A DNA stretch of 64,000 bases from DASSJM01 sp036280655 (lineage in GTDB: Bacteria; Actinomycetota; UBA4738; HRBIN12), in contig DASUQI010000010.1 of NCBI GenBank assembly GCA_036280655.1, positions 1 through 64,000 of the forward strand, in the 5' to 3' direction. Positions 7,860 through 16,014 of the stretch are shown piece after piece (positions within the stretch are counted from its first letter, which is position 1; each line of letters opens with the position of its first letter). The notes beneath the pieces are model-generated. The model saw only the letters and a program-made list of their open reading frames with translations, was not told the DNA's origin and searched no databases. A program made the position numbers and the translations under genes.

Positions 7860-10800
7860 CTATCGGCAGGCGGGATCGTAGGGCCGGCCCGGCAGGAACT
7901 CCTCCCACTCCTCGCGCGTCAACGTGCGGTTGGCGATCGTGCAGGCACGCTGCTTCCAGGACTCGGGGTCGATGTCCCAGACCGCTCCCTCGCCGTTGCT
8001 CGCCGCGGTCAGCAGATGATGCCCGTCGGGGGACACATCGAGCGTCGTCCTGCCGCTGCCGGCCGTGAGCGTCGGACCGTACTGGCTTCCTGTGGCGACG
8101 TCCCAGAGGGACGCCCCGCTCTCAAAGCCGGAGACGGCGAGGGTCCGGCCGTCCGGGCTGAACTCGAGGCTGAACGCTCCGGTGCCGGCCAGGTCGAGCT
8201 CGTGGAGGAGCGTGCCGGTGCGGACGTCGACGAGGCGGACGACGGGGTGGCCGCCACCCATCGCCAGCGTGCGCCCGTCGGGGCTGAGCGCCACGAAGAA
8301 GTCTGGGGAATCACCTGGGAGTCGGTCCACGGTGGTGATCGGGGCCCCTGTGGCCACGTCCCGGACGACCGCGCCCCCCCGAAAGCCGAGTGCGGTCGCG
8401 ACCATCGTCCCGTCGGCGCTGAAGTCGGGGTTCCCCCGACCGGCCCCGATCTCACGGAGACTGGCGCCGGTTGTCACGTCCAGGAGCCTCACGCCGGACT
8501 CGAACGTCACGGCGAGCATCCTTCCGTTCGGGCTGAAGTCGAGGCCAGGCCAACCGTCGAAGGCGTTGTCGCGCTCGGTCTGGTCACTGTGGAGCCGGGA
8601 TCGCGAATCGACGTCCCATAGCGTGATGACGTTGCCGAAGGCCGAGGCCGCAAGCGTGCGCCCGTCCGGTGAGAAGGCGAGCGACTTGACCTCGCCGCCG
8701 GTTCCCAGCAGGGGGGGGCCGACCGGTGTGAGCTGCCGCACGTCCAAAAGCGCGATTCCCCGGCCCTGAAGGCCGACCGCGATGAGCCGGCCGTCGGGGC
8801 TGAACTCCCCCGGGTGGCCCTCGTAGCGCGCGGGGACGATCGCCGACTTGCGGTCGCTGGTGAACCTGAACGGCCGCGCGAGCCCACCCTCGCCCGTCAT
8901 GCCCCACGCGATCGCGCTTCCGTCGTGGCTGACCGTGTAGAGGGTCTTCCCGTCGGGGCTGAAGACGGGCTGCTGGGCGGAGTTCCAGTGGCCGCGGAGC
9001 GTCTCGCGGGGTGCGGCCGACCCGACGTCCCACAGGGTCACGGTCCCGTCGGGGTTGGTCGACACGACCGTTTCGCCGAGCGGGCTGAACAGCAGCCAGG
9101 TCGGTCGTCCGCCGAGGCTGCCGGTCGCCGTCCGGACCTCCCCGGAGGGCAGGTCGACGAACTGGATGCCGCCCTCGATGCCGACCGCCGCCGTGCGACC
9201 GTCCGGACTGAGCGCGAGGGCATGCAGCCCCGTCTCGATCCGGAGCGTCCGCGTCTTCTGGCCGCCGCGGAGATCCCACACCGCCAGCTCGCCGTCCTCG
9301 GACACGGTGACGAGCGAGCGATCGTCCGGCGTGAGGGCGAAGTGAGGAGCCGCGTCACGGAAGCCGACGACGGCGCCTTCGAAGGCGTCCGGCTCGATCG
9401 AGGGACCGATCGGCCGGAGCGTGGTGGCGTCTCGGATCGTGATCCGCGCGTCGGTGCGAGCGCCGGCCTCGTAGAGGGTGACGAGCCGCGACCCGTCCTT
9501 CGTGAACGCCACGCGCCAGACGCCGTCGCTCTTCACCTGGGCCAGCTGCTCGCCCGTGCGCGCGTCGAGGAGGCGCAGGGCTGCGTCGCCGCCGACCGCG
9601 AGGGTTCTCCCGTCGGGGCTGTATGCGACGCTCTCCAGCCGGTTGCTCAGGGGCAGCGGGTTGCCGATCAGCCGGTAGGTCTCGGTGTCGAACAGCAGGA
9701 GCCCGTCCGTCTCGCCGATCACCGCCAGGGTCTTCCCGTCGGGGCTGATGGAAGCTGCTTTGAGCAGGCCGGTCCCGTGCATGATCCGAATCGCATCGGG
9801 GCTGCTGCGCCGGAGCGCGGCGAGCAGGTAGCCGCGGGTCTGGGGCGAGTCGTCGATCGCGACCGCCTGGCGCGCGAGCAGCAGCGAGAGGTCGAGGTCC
9901 TCCTCGACGAGCGCCTGGGCGCCGAGGCGCTGGGCGAGCTGGGCGGTCTCCGCGACGCGAGCCTGCACCGCCGCGCTTCGGGCTTCACCGCGCTGATCGA
10001 CGGCGACCGCCGTGAGGACGCTCGCCACGAGCGCGGCCGCCGTGAGGGCCGCGACGATCCCACGGAGGCGGCGGATCGACCTCCGTTCCAGGGCGCGCTC
10101 CCGCGCCTGCCGTTCCGCCTCGGCCGCTCGTTCCTCGTCCCTGCGCTCGACGCTCGCCCGCAGGTACGCGGCCTCACCCGCCGACGGCGAGACCGTGGTG
10201 GTCTCGGCCCACGATGCGACGCGCTCGAGACGCGCCCCGCGGAGCAGGAAGCTGTCGTCCCTGCCCGCGGTCTCCCAGTCCGCCGCGGCCGACGCGAGCG
10301 CGTTCCGGACGCGGAGGTCGTCCCGCGCCTCGTCGATCCAGTCGCGGAGCCGATCCCAGGCGCCGAGGAGGGCCTCGTGGGCGACCTCGACGGTCGGCTC
10401 CCGAGTCCCCGGGTCGCGATCGAACGTGAGCAGACGATGACGCCCGTAGGCGTCGAGGGCCGACTCCATCGCGGCGGGATCGGTCTCCGCCGTGGACAGT
10501 TCGGACAGGCGCACGCGGCGGCGCGTGTCCGGCGTTCCCTCGCCGAGCGTCACGAGGCTGAGGAAGAGCTCGCGGACGGCGTCGCGGCCGCCGGCGTTCT
10601 TGGTCTCGAACAGATGCTCGGCGCTCGCCGCGAGGGCGCCGCCGATGCCGCCGATCTCTCGATACGCCTCGAGCGTCAGGCGTCCGTCCTGCCGCCGGTC
10701 GAACAGCTCGGTGAGCGCGTACTGCACGAGGGGTAGGGCTCCGGGCTGCTCGGCGACGTCGGTTGCAACCTGGGCGACGAGGGCGGACTCGACCGTCTGG

Positions 10801-13040
10801 CCGACCGAGCTCGCCGGCCGGACGATGGCGCGCTCGAGCTCGTCGGGCGCGAGGGGGGTCACGACCTCGGTGCAGGTTCCGAGCAGGTCGCCGAACCGCG
10901 GGAAGACGAGCGGGCGGTCGTAGAAGTCGGCGCGGAGCGTCAGGACGATCCGCACACGGCTGGTGGGGTCGGCAGCCGCCACCCGGAGGCTCTCGAGCAG
11001 CAACGAGCGCTCTGCCTCGTCCTCGGTCAGGGTGAAGACCTCCTCGAACTGGTCCACGACCAGGACCAGCTCCGAACCCTCCGGGAGCACTCGATCGATC
11101 GCCTGGAGCAGCCCGCGGGGTCCTGACTCCAGGATCTCGAGCAGTCTCGGTGGTGGCTCCGCGGCGACCCGCAGCAGCGCGGCCTCCAGCTGATCCATCG
11201 GATGCCGACCGGGGACGAGGTCGGTGATGAACCAGTCCGCCGAGCCCTCGATCCCCCCGCGCCGAAGGGCGGGCACCAGTCCGGCCCGGACCGCGGATGA
11301 CTTCCCGCTTCCGCTCGGTCCGACGACGGCCAGGAAGCGCCCCTGTGGGCCCGAACGACTCCACCGCTTCAGCAGCCGGTCGACGAAGGCCTCCCGCCCG
11401 AAGAAGTCGTCGGCGTCCGCCTCGTCGAAGGGGCGGAGGCCCTTGTAGGGGTTGCGCGCCTCGAGCGGAGGCGCGGCCGCCACGGCAGTGATCTCCGCGG
11501 TCGGGAGCGCGTTCCGGAAGGCGTCGGCGAGCGACACAGCATCCCTGAACCGGTGCCTGGGGTCCTTGGCGGTAGCCGTGGCGATCACGTCGTCGACGGC
11601 CGGCGGGAGGTCCTTCCTTCGGGCGCGAGCCGGCGGGAGCGGGTCGTGAAGCTGGCGCTCATAGACCGCCAGGTCGGGCACGTCCCGGAAGGGGTGTTCG
11701 CCGACGAGCGCCTCGTACAGGACGACCCCGAGCGCATACACGTCGGTCCGCGCGGTGAGTGCCTCGCCGCGGATCTGCTCGGGAGCGAGGTAGAGCACCG
11801 ACCCCTTGATCGTCCCGGGTTCCGTCCGGTCGGACGCCACGACGTCTTTGGCGATGCCGAAGTCCGCGAGGTACGCGTTCCCCTCCTCGTCTAACAGGAT
11901 GTTGCTCGGCTTCACGTCCCGGTGGACGACCCCCTGGCGATGCGCGGAGGCGAGGGCCCCACCGACCTGGTCCAACATCTGAGCGGCCCGTTCGAGGTCG
12001 AAGGCTCCATCCTCGAGCGCCTCGGCGAGGTTCCCTCCCCGCAGGAACCGCATCACGAGGTACGCGCCACCGGGCTCGCGCCAGTAGTCGTACAGGGGGA
12101 CGACGTGCGGGTGCTCGAGACGGGCGACGATCTGCGCCTCGGCCTCGAACCTGCGGATGAACTCGGGGTCGTTGGCGAGATGCGGGTGGATCGCCTTGAT
12201 CGCGACGTCACGACGGACCACGGGTTGGATCGCCCGATACACGGCACCGAAGGCCCCCTCGCCGATCTGCTCGAGCAGCCGGTAGCCGCGCAGCGGCTCG
12301 CCCTCGAGATCGAGGTCGGGATCCTGGCGGAGGATCCGCTCGTGCAACGAACGCAGGTCATGTGAGGGATCGATCCCGAGCTCATCGGCGAGGATCGTCC
12401 GAGCCCGGTCGAAGGCCGCGAGGGCCTCGCCCTGCCGATCGGATCGATAGAGCGCGAGCATCAACGCGCCCCACAGATGCTCTCGGAGCGGATGGGTTCG
12501 CGTCAGGGTCTCGAGCTCCGTCACGACCCGAACGTGCTGACCGAGCTCGATCTCGGCGGAGAGCTTCTCCTCGACAGCTTGGAGCCTGAGCTCCTCCAGT
12601 CGGGCGATCTCGCCCGCGAGCGACGGCTCGTTCGCGAGGTCCGCCAGCGCGCCGCCTCGCCAGAGCTCGAGCGCTTCGGAAAGGATCCGATCCGTGGTCT
12701 CGGGCTCATGACCGTTGGAACGGGCCTCGCCCAGCAGGTCCTCGAAGCGGAGGGCATCCACCTCGTTGCGATCCGTGCTCAGGCGGTAGCCGGGGGCGCG
12801 CGCCTCGATCGAGTCCAGCGCGAGCGAGGATCGGATCCGAGAGACGTACACCCGGAGCGCGGACCTCGGATCCTCCGGGAGATCCTCCTCCCAGAGCGAG
12901 TCGATCAGCCGGCCCGCGGAGACCACCTTGTTGGCGTTCAGGACCAGGTGGGCGAGCAGGATCCTCTGTTTCGGGCCCCCGAGGGGGAGCGGGCCGTCCT
13001 CCCCGGTGACCTCGAGCGGCCCCAGGACGGCGAAACGCAC
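7860..13040 (-). CDS. Giant regulator: OmpR-type wHTH + BTAD + Ser/Thr kinase + STAND ATPase + TM + WD40-like propeller
   Basis: One 1726-residue chain. An AfsR/SARP-like winged helix (about 1-95; LRVYVSRIRSSL) is followed by a BTAD helical domain (100-250). The Hanks kinase (260-520) has VAIK Lys282, HRDVKPSN Asp375 and ADFG. A STAND/AAA ATPase (about 540-960) has the Walker A GPSGSGKSS (Lys580) and Walker B-like LVLVVDQFEE. A coiled-coil and single TM (about 990-1012) precede about 13 WD40-like SPDGRTLAV repeats (1060-1690). The GTG at 13040 fits both the SARP N-terminus and a TACCGT -10 element 6 nt upstream; the frame stays open 92 codons further with no domain. The topology would put the propeller outside and the DNA-binding, kinase and ATPase domains in the cytoplasm. 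The target and signal are unknown. It is divergent from the haloperoxidase-like gene. Confidence 0.9.
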   Translation of the reverse strand: MRFAVLGPLEVTGEDGPLPLGGPKQRILLAHLVLNANKVVSAGRLIDSLWEEDLPEDPRSALRVYVSRIRSSLALDSIEARAPGYRLSTDRNEVDALRFEDLLGEARSNGHEPETTDRILSEALELWRGGALADLANEPSLAGEIARLEELRLQAVEEKLSAEIELGQHVRVVTELETLTRTHPLREHLWGALMLALYRSDRQGEALAAFDRARTILADELGIDPSHDLRSLHERILRQDPDLDLEGEPLRGYRLLEQIGEGAFGAVYRAIQPVVRRDVAIKAIHPHLANDPEFIRRFEAEAQIVARLEHPHVVPLYDYWREPGGAYLVMRFLRGGNLAEALEDGAFDLERAAQMLDQVGGALASAHRQGVVHRDVKPSNILLDEEGNAYLADFGIAKDVVASDRTEPGTIKGSVLYLAPEQIRGEALTARTDVYALGVVLYEALVGEHPFRDVPDLAVYERQLHDPLPPARARRKDLPPAVDDVIATATAKDPRHRFRDAVSLADAFRNALPTAEITAVAAAPPLEARNPYKGLRPFDEADADDFFGREAFVDRLLKRWSRSGPQGRFLAVVGPSGSGKSSAVRAGLVPALRRGGIEGSADWFITDLVPGRHPMDQLEAALLRVAAEPPPRLLEILESGPRGLLQAIDRVLPEGSELVLVVDQFEEVFTLTEDEAERSLLLESLRVAAADPTSRVRIVLTLRADFYDRPLVFPRFGDLLGTCTEVVTPLAPDELERAIVRPASSVGQTVESALVAQVATDVAEQPGALPLVQYALTELFDRRQDGRLTLEAYREIGGIGGALAASAEHLFETKNAGGRDAVRELFLSLVTLGEGTPDTRRRVRLSELSTAETDPAAMESALDAYGRHRLLTFDRDPGTREPTVEVAHEALLGAWDRLRDWIDEARDDLRVRNALASAAADWETAGRDDSFLLRGARLERVASWAETTTVSPSAGEAAYLRASVERRDEERAAEAERQARERALERRSIRRLRGIVAALTAAALVASVLTAVAVDQRGEARSAAVQARVAETAQLAQRLGAQALVEEDLDLSLLLARQAVAIDDSPQTRGYLLAALRRSSPDAIRIMHGTGLLKAASISPDGKTLAVIGETDGLLLFDTETYRLIGNPLPLSNRLESVAYSPDGRTLAVGGDAALRLLDARTGEQLAQVKSDGVWRVAFTKDGSRLVTLYEAGARTDARITIRDATTLRPIGPSIEPDAFEGAVVGFRDAAPHFALTPDDRSLVTVSEDGELAVWDLRGGQKTRTLRIETGLHALALSPDGRTAAVGIEGGIQFVDLPSGEVRTATGSLGGRPTWLLFSPLGETVVSTNPDGTVTLWDVGSAAPRETLRGHWNSAQQPVFSPDGKTLYTVSHDGSAIAWGMTGEGGLARPFRFTSDRKSAIVPARYEGHPGEFSPDGRLIAVGLQGRGIALLDVRQLTPVGPPLLGTGGEVKSLAFSPDGRTLAASAFGNVITLWDVDSRSRLHSDQTERDNAFDGWPGLDFSPNGRMLAVTFESGVRLLDVTTGASLREIGAGRGNPDFSADGTMVATALGFRGGAVVRDVATGAPITTVDRLPGDSPDFFVALSPDGRTLAMGGGHPVVRLVDVRTGTLLHELDLAGTGAFSLEFSPDGRTLAVSGFESGASLWDVATGSQYGPTLTAGSGRTTLDVSPDGHHLLTAASNGEGAVWDIDPESWKQRACTIANRTLTREEWEEFLPGRPYDPACR

Positions 13041-13046
13041 GGGGCG

Positions 13047-13052
13047 ACGGTA
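13047..13052 (-). promoter_or_regulatory. -10 element for the BTAD-kinase regulator (leaderless)
   Basis: TACCGT on the minus strand lies 6 nt before the GTG at 13040. It is the same arrangement as other genes in the window and supports that start codon. Confidence 0.5.
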
Positions 13053-13161
13053 CGCCTTGTCGCCCGCGGCTGGAACCCCCTCGTGCCGGGTGACTCCTTC
13101 GCGCACGTCGTGAGCATGCGCGCGGGACGTTTCAGACCTGTTTCGTCCCTCGTCCGGGGAC

Positions 13162-13215
13162 CCAAGCCGGGCGGGCCTGTAAGCCAACCGAAACGCCCGC
13201 GCAACCCAACCGAAA
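13162..13215. promoter_or_regulatory. 22-bp-phased direct repeats in the regulator/haloperoxidase intergenic region
   Basis: CCAACCGAAA occurs at 13184-13193 and again, identically, at 13206-13215. A partial copy starting CCAA lies at 13162, so starts are exactly 22 bp apart (two helical turns). SARP/AfsR-type winged helices are known to bind direct repeats spaced 11 or 22 bp apart, and a gene with such a domain starts about 120 bp away. The site lies between two divergent genes, so it could control either or both. That it is the binding site is inference. Confidence 0.5.
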
Positions 13216-13278
13216 GCATCGCCGCCGATGGTGCCTCCCGGAGAGGTCGGAGCGGATCCGGCCGGAAGGGAGGAGGAG

Positions 13279-14571
13279 ATGAGGAGCCCACGATCCATCC
13301 GGGCGGTCGGGGCCATCGCGGCAGCGGCGCTCGTCTTCGTCGCCGCCGCGGCGGGCTACAGCCCGAAGAGCGGAGACGTCGCACGCGCAGCGCTGCCGAA
13401 CGAGGTCTCGAAGTGGAACGAGATCGCCCAGAACACGGTCCTGGCGCAGGCGCCCAACGCCTCCGCGCCACCCGCCGCGTTCGTCTTCATGGCGATGGTG
13501 CAGGGCTCGGTGTACGGCGCTGTCAACGCGATCGACCGCGAGCATCGACCGTACCTCGTGATGGAGCGGGCCGACCCCGATGCCTCGAAGGAGGCGGCCG
13601 TGGCGACCGCGGCGTTCCGTGTCCTGGACACGGTCTTCCCGGCACAGCACGCCGCGCTCCAGGCCGCGTACGACGGCTCGCTCGGAGCCATCCCGGACGG
13701 ACCGATGAAGGACGCCGGGATCGCCGTCGGTGCGGAGGCGGCCACCGCCATGCTCGCCGAGGGGCACGACGGACGATCCGGTCCGATCCCGCCGCTCCCC
13801 CCGCAGGGGCCGGGGTTCTGGGAGCCGCTGCTGACAGGTGGCGGCGTGCCGATCCTCGATCCGAGCCCGTGGGTGGCCCTCGCGGAACCGTTCCTGGTCA
13901 AGAGTTCGTCGCAGTTCCGCACGGACGGTCCGTACGCGCTCACCAGCGACGAGTACGCCGCGGACTTCAACGAGGTCAAGGCACTCGGCGACGTGGACAG
14001 TGCCGTCCGGACGGCCGAACAAACCCACATCGCCATCTTCTGGCAGAGCAATCCCGCCGCGACGTGGAACAGCGTGGCGCGACGCCTGGCTGGGGAACAG
14101 GAGCTCGACATCACGGAGAGCGCCGTCCTGTTCGGGTTGCTCAACCTGAGTGCCGCGGACGCGTCCATCAACTGTTGGAACGACAAGTACCACTACGGGT
14201 TCTGGCGGCCGATCGCGGCGATCCGCGAGGCCGACACCGACGGCAACCCGGCGACGGAACCGGACCCGACCTGGGCACCGTTCTTCCTGCCGCCCTATCC
14301 CGATCACCCGTCGGGAGCCAACTGCTTCGGAGCATCGAGCCTCAGCGCATTGAAGGCGTACTTCGGCGACGAGACCCCCTTCTACGTGACGAGCGCTCAG
14401 TTCCCCGGTGAGCAGCGTCCGTTCGAGCGGTTCTCCGATGCGATCAGCGAGATCATCGAGGCTCGCATCTGGGGAGGCCTGCACTTCCGCAACGCGGACG
14501 TGCAGGGGGCGACGCTCGGCAAGCAGGTCGTCCGCTACGCGAAGCTGCACTACTTCCAGCCGATGAACTGA
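13279..14571 (+). CDS. Exported vanadium-dependent haloperoxidase-like (PAP2 superfamily) protein
   Basis: The 430-residue product has an N-terminal signal-type hydrophobic segment (about 7-28), so it acts outside the cytoplasm. Vanadate/phosphate-binding motifs are recognisable: K303-x6-RP (KYHYGFWRP) and ARIWGGLHFRNAD with R396 and H402, matching SRxxxxxH. The middle motif, PSGH in the family, reads DHPSGAN here (344-347), so the usual catalytic His is Ala, with a His (343) just before Pro. Activity may therefore differ from canonical haloperoxidases or acid phosphatases. The ATG at 13279 is chosen because GGGAGGAGGAG lies directly upstream. It is divergent from the BTAD regulator. Confidence 0.8.
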   Translation: MRSPRSIRAVGAIAAAALVFVAAAAGYSPKSGDVARAALPNEVSKWNEIAQNTVLAQAPNASAPPAAFVFMAMVQGSVYGAVNAIDREHRPYLVMERADPDASKEAAVATAAFRVLDTVFPAQHAALQAAYDGSLGAIPDGPMKDAGIAVGAEAATAMLAEGHDGRSGPIPPLPPQGPGFWEPLLTGGGVPILDPSPWVALAEPFLVKSSSQFRTDGPYALTSDEYAADFNEVKALGDVDSAVRTAEQTHIAIFWQSNPAATWNSVARRLAGEQELDITESAVLFGLLNLSAADASINCWNDKYHYGFWRPIAAIREADTDGNPATEPDPTWAPFFLPPYPDHPSGANCFGASSLSALKAYFGDETPFYVTSAQFPGEQRPFERFSDAISEIIEARIWGGLHFRNADVQGATLGKQVVRYAKLHYFQPMN

Positions 14572-14635
14572 GGATGTGCTTGCGAGGGGGCCGCGACACG
14601 TGGTCTCCTCGCGGCGCTCCCAGTCCCGGCGCTGA

Positions 14636-15151
14636 TCAGAAGGGCTCGAAGCCCGCGCGGACGAGCATCGCGCGGACCTCGCGCTCCTCGTGCCCGCGAT
14701 CCACGAGCTCCTTGTAGATGCGGACCGCCGCGAGCGAACGCCCGCACCGCGGGCAGAACAGGAAGTGGTGCTCGGCCGGCGTCTCGCACCACGGGCACCT
14801 CGTGATCTCGACGCGGTGGTCGGGCTCGAGCCCCGTGTCGGCGAGCGCGTCGATGTACCCCTTGCCGTAGTCCCACTGGATGTACTCGGCCTCGCGCACC
14901 TCGAACGCCGGCTCGTGCATCCGGGGTTCGCCTGTCTTCAACATGTGCTCGAGGTTCTCGCGCAGAAGCTCCCACTCGTAGAAGTGGTTCTCGCCGCAGT
15001 CCGGGCACGCGATCACGACGCCCTTCACGCCCTGCTGCTGGAACACGGTGCGCATCCCGCCGAGGTCGTCGAGGTCGGCGCGGATGTCGTCCTCCTCCCC
15101 GGGCTCGGGGCCGAAGGTCTCCTGTTCGTCGTCGCCGGTGGGCTCTTCCAT
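14636..15151 (-). CDS. DUF5319-like zinc-ribbon protein
   Basis: 171 residues. An acidic N-terminus is followed by the block GVKGVVIACPDCGENHFYEWELL and a WDYGKGY segment that I recognise from the actinobacterial DUF5319 family. A second ribbon near the C-terminus has CPWC ... CPRCGRS. The four CxxC-type pairs suggest two zinc sites. Function is unknown. The ATG overlaps the stop of the PIG-L deacetylase gene by one base (TGATG), so the two are translationally coupled and may share a pathway. The family name is from memory of the motif, not from a search. Confidence 0.7.
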   Translation of the reverse strand: MEEPTGDDEQETFGPEPGEEDDIRADLDDLGGMRTVFQQQGVKGVVIACPDCGENHFYEWELLRENLEHMLKTGEPRMHEPAFEVREAEYIQWDYGKGYIDALADTGLEPDHRVEITRCPWCETPAEHHFLFCPRCGRSLAAVRIYKELVDRGHEEREVRAMLVRAGFEPF

Positions 15152-15855
15152 CAGTCCACGTCCTCGTCTCGGAGGTCGAACGCCTTGAAGCCCTCCGCGA
15201 GCTCGTGGCCCGACTGCTCGCCCACCTCGCGGGCGGCCTCGCGCACCCACTCCTCGGCGTCCTCGACGCCCTGCGAGACGTGCTTGCGGAGCGCCTCGAG
15301 CTTCGTCTCGATCGTCTTCGTGATGTCGACGAAGGTATCGGCGTCGGCCGACGAGAGCCAGAGGTTCGGCACCTCGAACGGCTCGCGTCCCTCCTCGAGC
15401 AGCTCGGGGAACTGCGGACGGCTCGGCGCGTCGGGCATCACCGCGCAGAGCGCGAGCAGGCCGGCCTGCTTGTGATCCCAGTGGTTGATGTACCGCCTCT
15501 TGACCCACAGCTGCGACGGGTCCGGCGCGACGATCACCTCGGGCCTGACCTTGCGGACGACCCGGCACACGTCCCGCCGCGTGTCGAGGTTCACCTCCAG
15601 CTCGCCGTCGCGGTAGCCGAGGAAGCTGAGGCTCCGCACGCCGAGGACCTCGGCGGCCGCGCGCTGCTCGGCCTCGCGGATCGGGATCAGGCCCTCGCGC
15701 GTGACGCCGGGATCGTTCGAGCCGGCCGAGCCGTCCGTGACGATGCAGTAGTGGACGTCGGTCCCCTCCTTCGCCCACGCCGCGATCGTCCCGCCGCACA
15801 TGAACTCGGCGTCGTCCGGGTGGGCGAAGATGACGAGCGCGCTCGCGAACCCCAC
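15151..15855 (-). CDS. PIG-L/LmbE-family N-acetylglucosaminyl deacetylase (copy 1)
   Basis: Zinc-dependent deacetylase of the family that includes MshB and Mca in mycothiol metabolism. The 234-residue product has the zinc motif AHPDDAE near the N-terminus, DGSAGSND, and the second ligand region INHWDHKQAG. The GTG start lies 6 nt after a TACCCT -10 element. A second member of the family (57922-58626) is about 40 kb away; both share the GxRDGELE segment. The substrate cannot be told from sequence: a mycothiol precursor, a mycothiol S-conjugate or another N-acetyl sugar are all possible. Confidence 0.9.
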   Translation of the reverse strand: MGFASALVIFAHPDDAEFMCGGTIAAWAKEGTDVHYCIVTDGSAGSNDPGVTREGLIPIREAEQRAAAEVLGVRSLSFLGYRDGELEVNLDTRRDVCRVVRKVRPEVIVAPDPSQLWVKRRYINHWDHKQAGLLALCAVMPDAPSRPQFPELLEEGREPFEVPNLWLSSADADTFVDITKTIETKLEALRKHVSQGVEDAEEWVREAAREVGEQSGHELAEGFKAFDLRDEDVD

Positions 15856-15861
15856 GAAGCC

Positions 15862-15867
15862 AGGGTA
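15862..15867 (-). promoter_or_regulatory. -10 element for the PIG-L gene (leaderless)
   Basis: TACCCT on the minus strand, 6 nt before the GTG start at 15855. Confidence 0.45.
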
Positions 15868-16014
15868 CCGGCTGCCGAAAGCTCCGTGGAGGGGCGCTTG
15901 CGGCGGGCCCGGCCGGGGGGCTCGATACCGCCCGTGGACGGGAGCGCCGTCGTCAGCGGAATCAACGTCCTCCTCGTCAGCGCGATCTGGCTCATGGTGG
16001 GGTTCAGCGTGTTC

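Noticed and set aside
12900..13316. N-terminal extension of the BTAD regulator to 13316
   Set aside because: The extra 92 residues have no domain character, run across the divergent promoter and repeats, and the GTG at 13040 fits both the family start and a -10 element.
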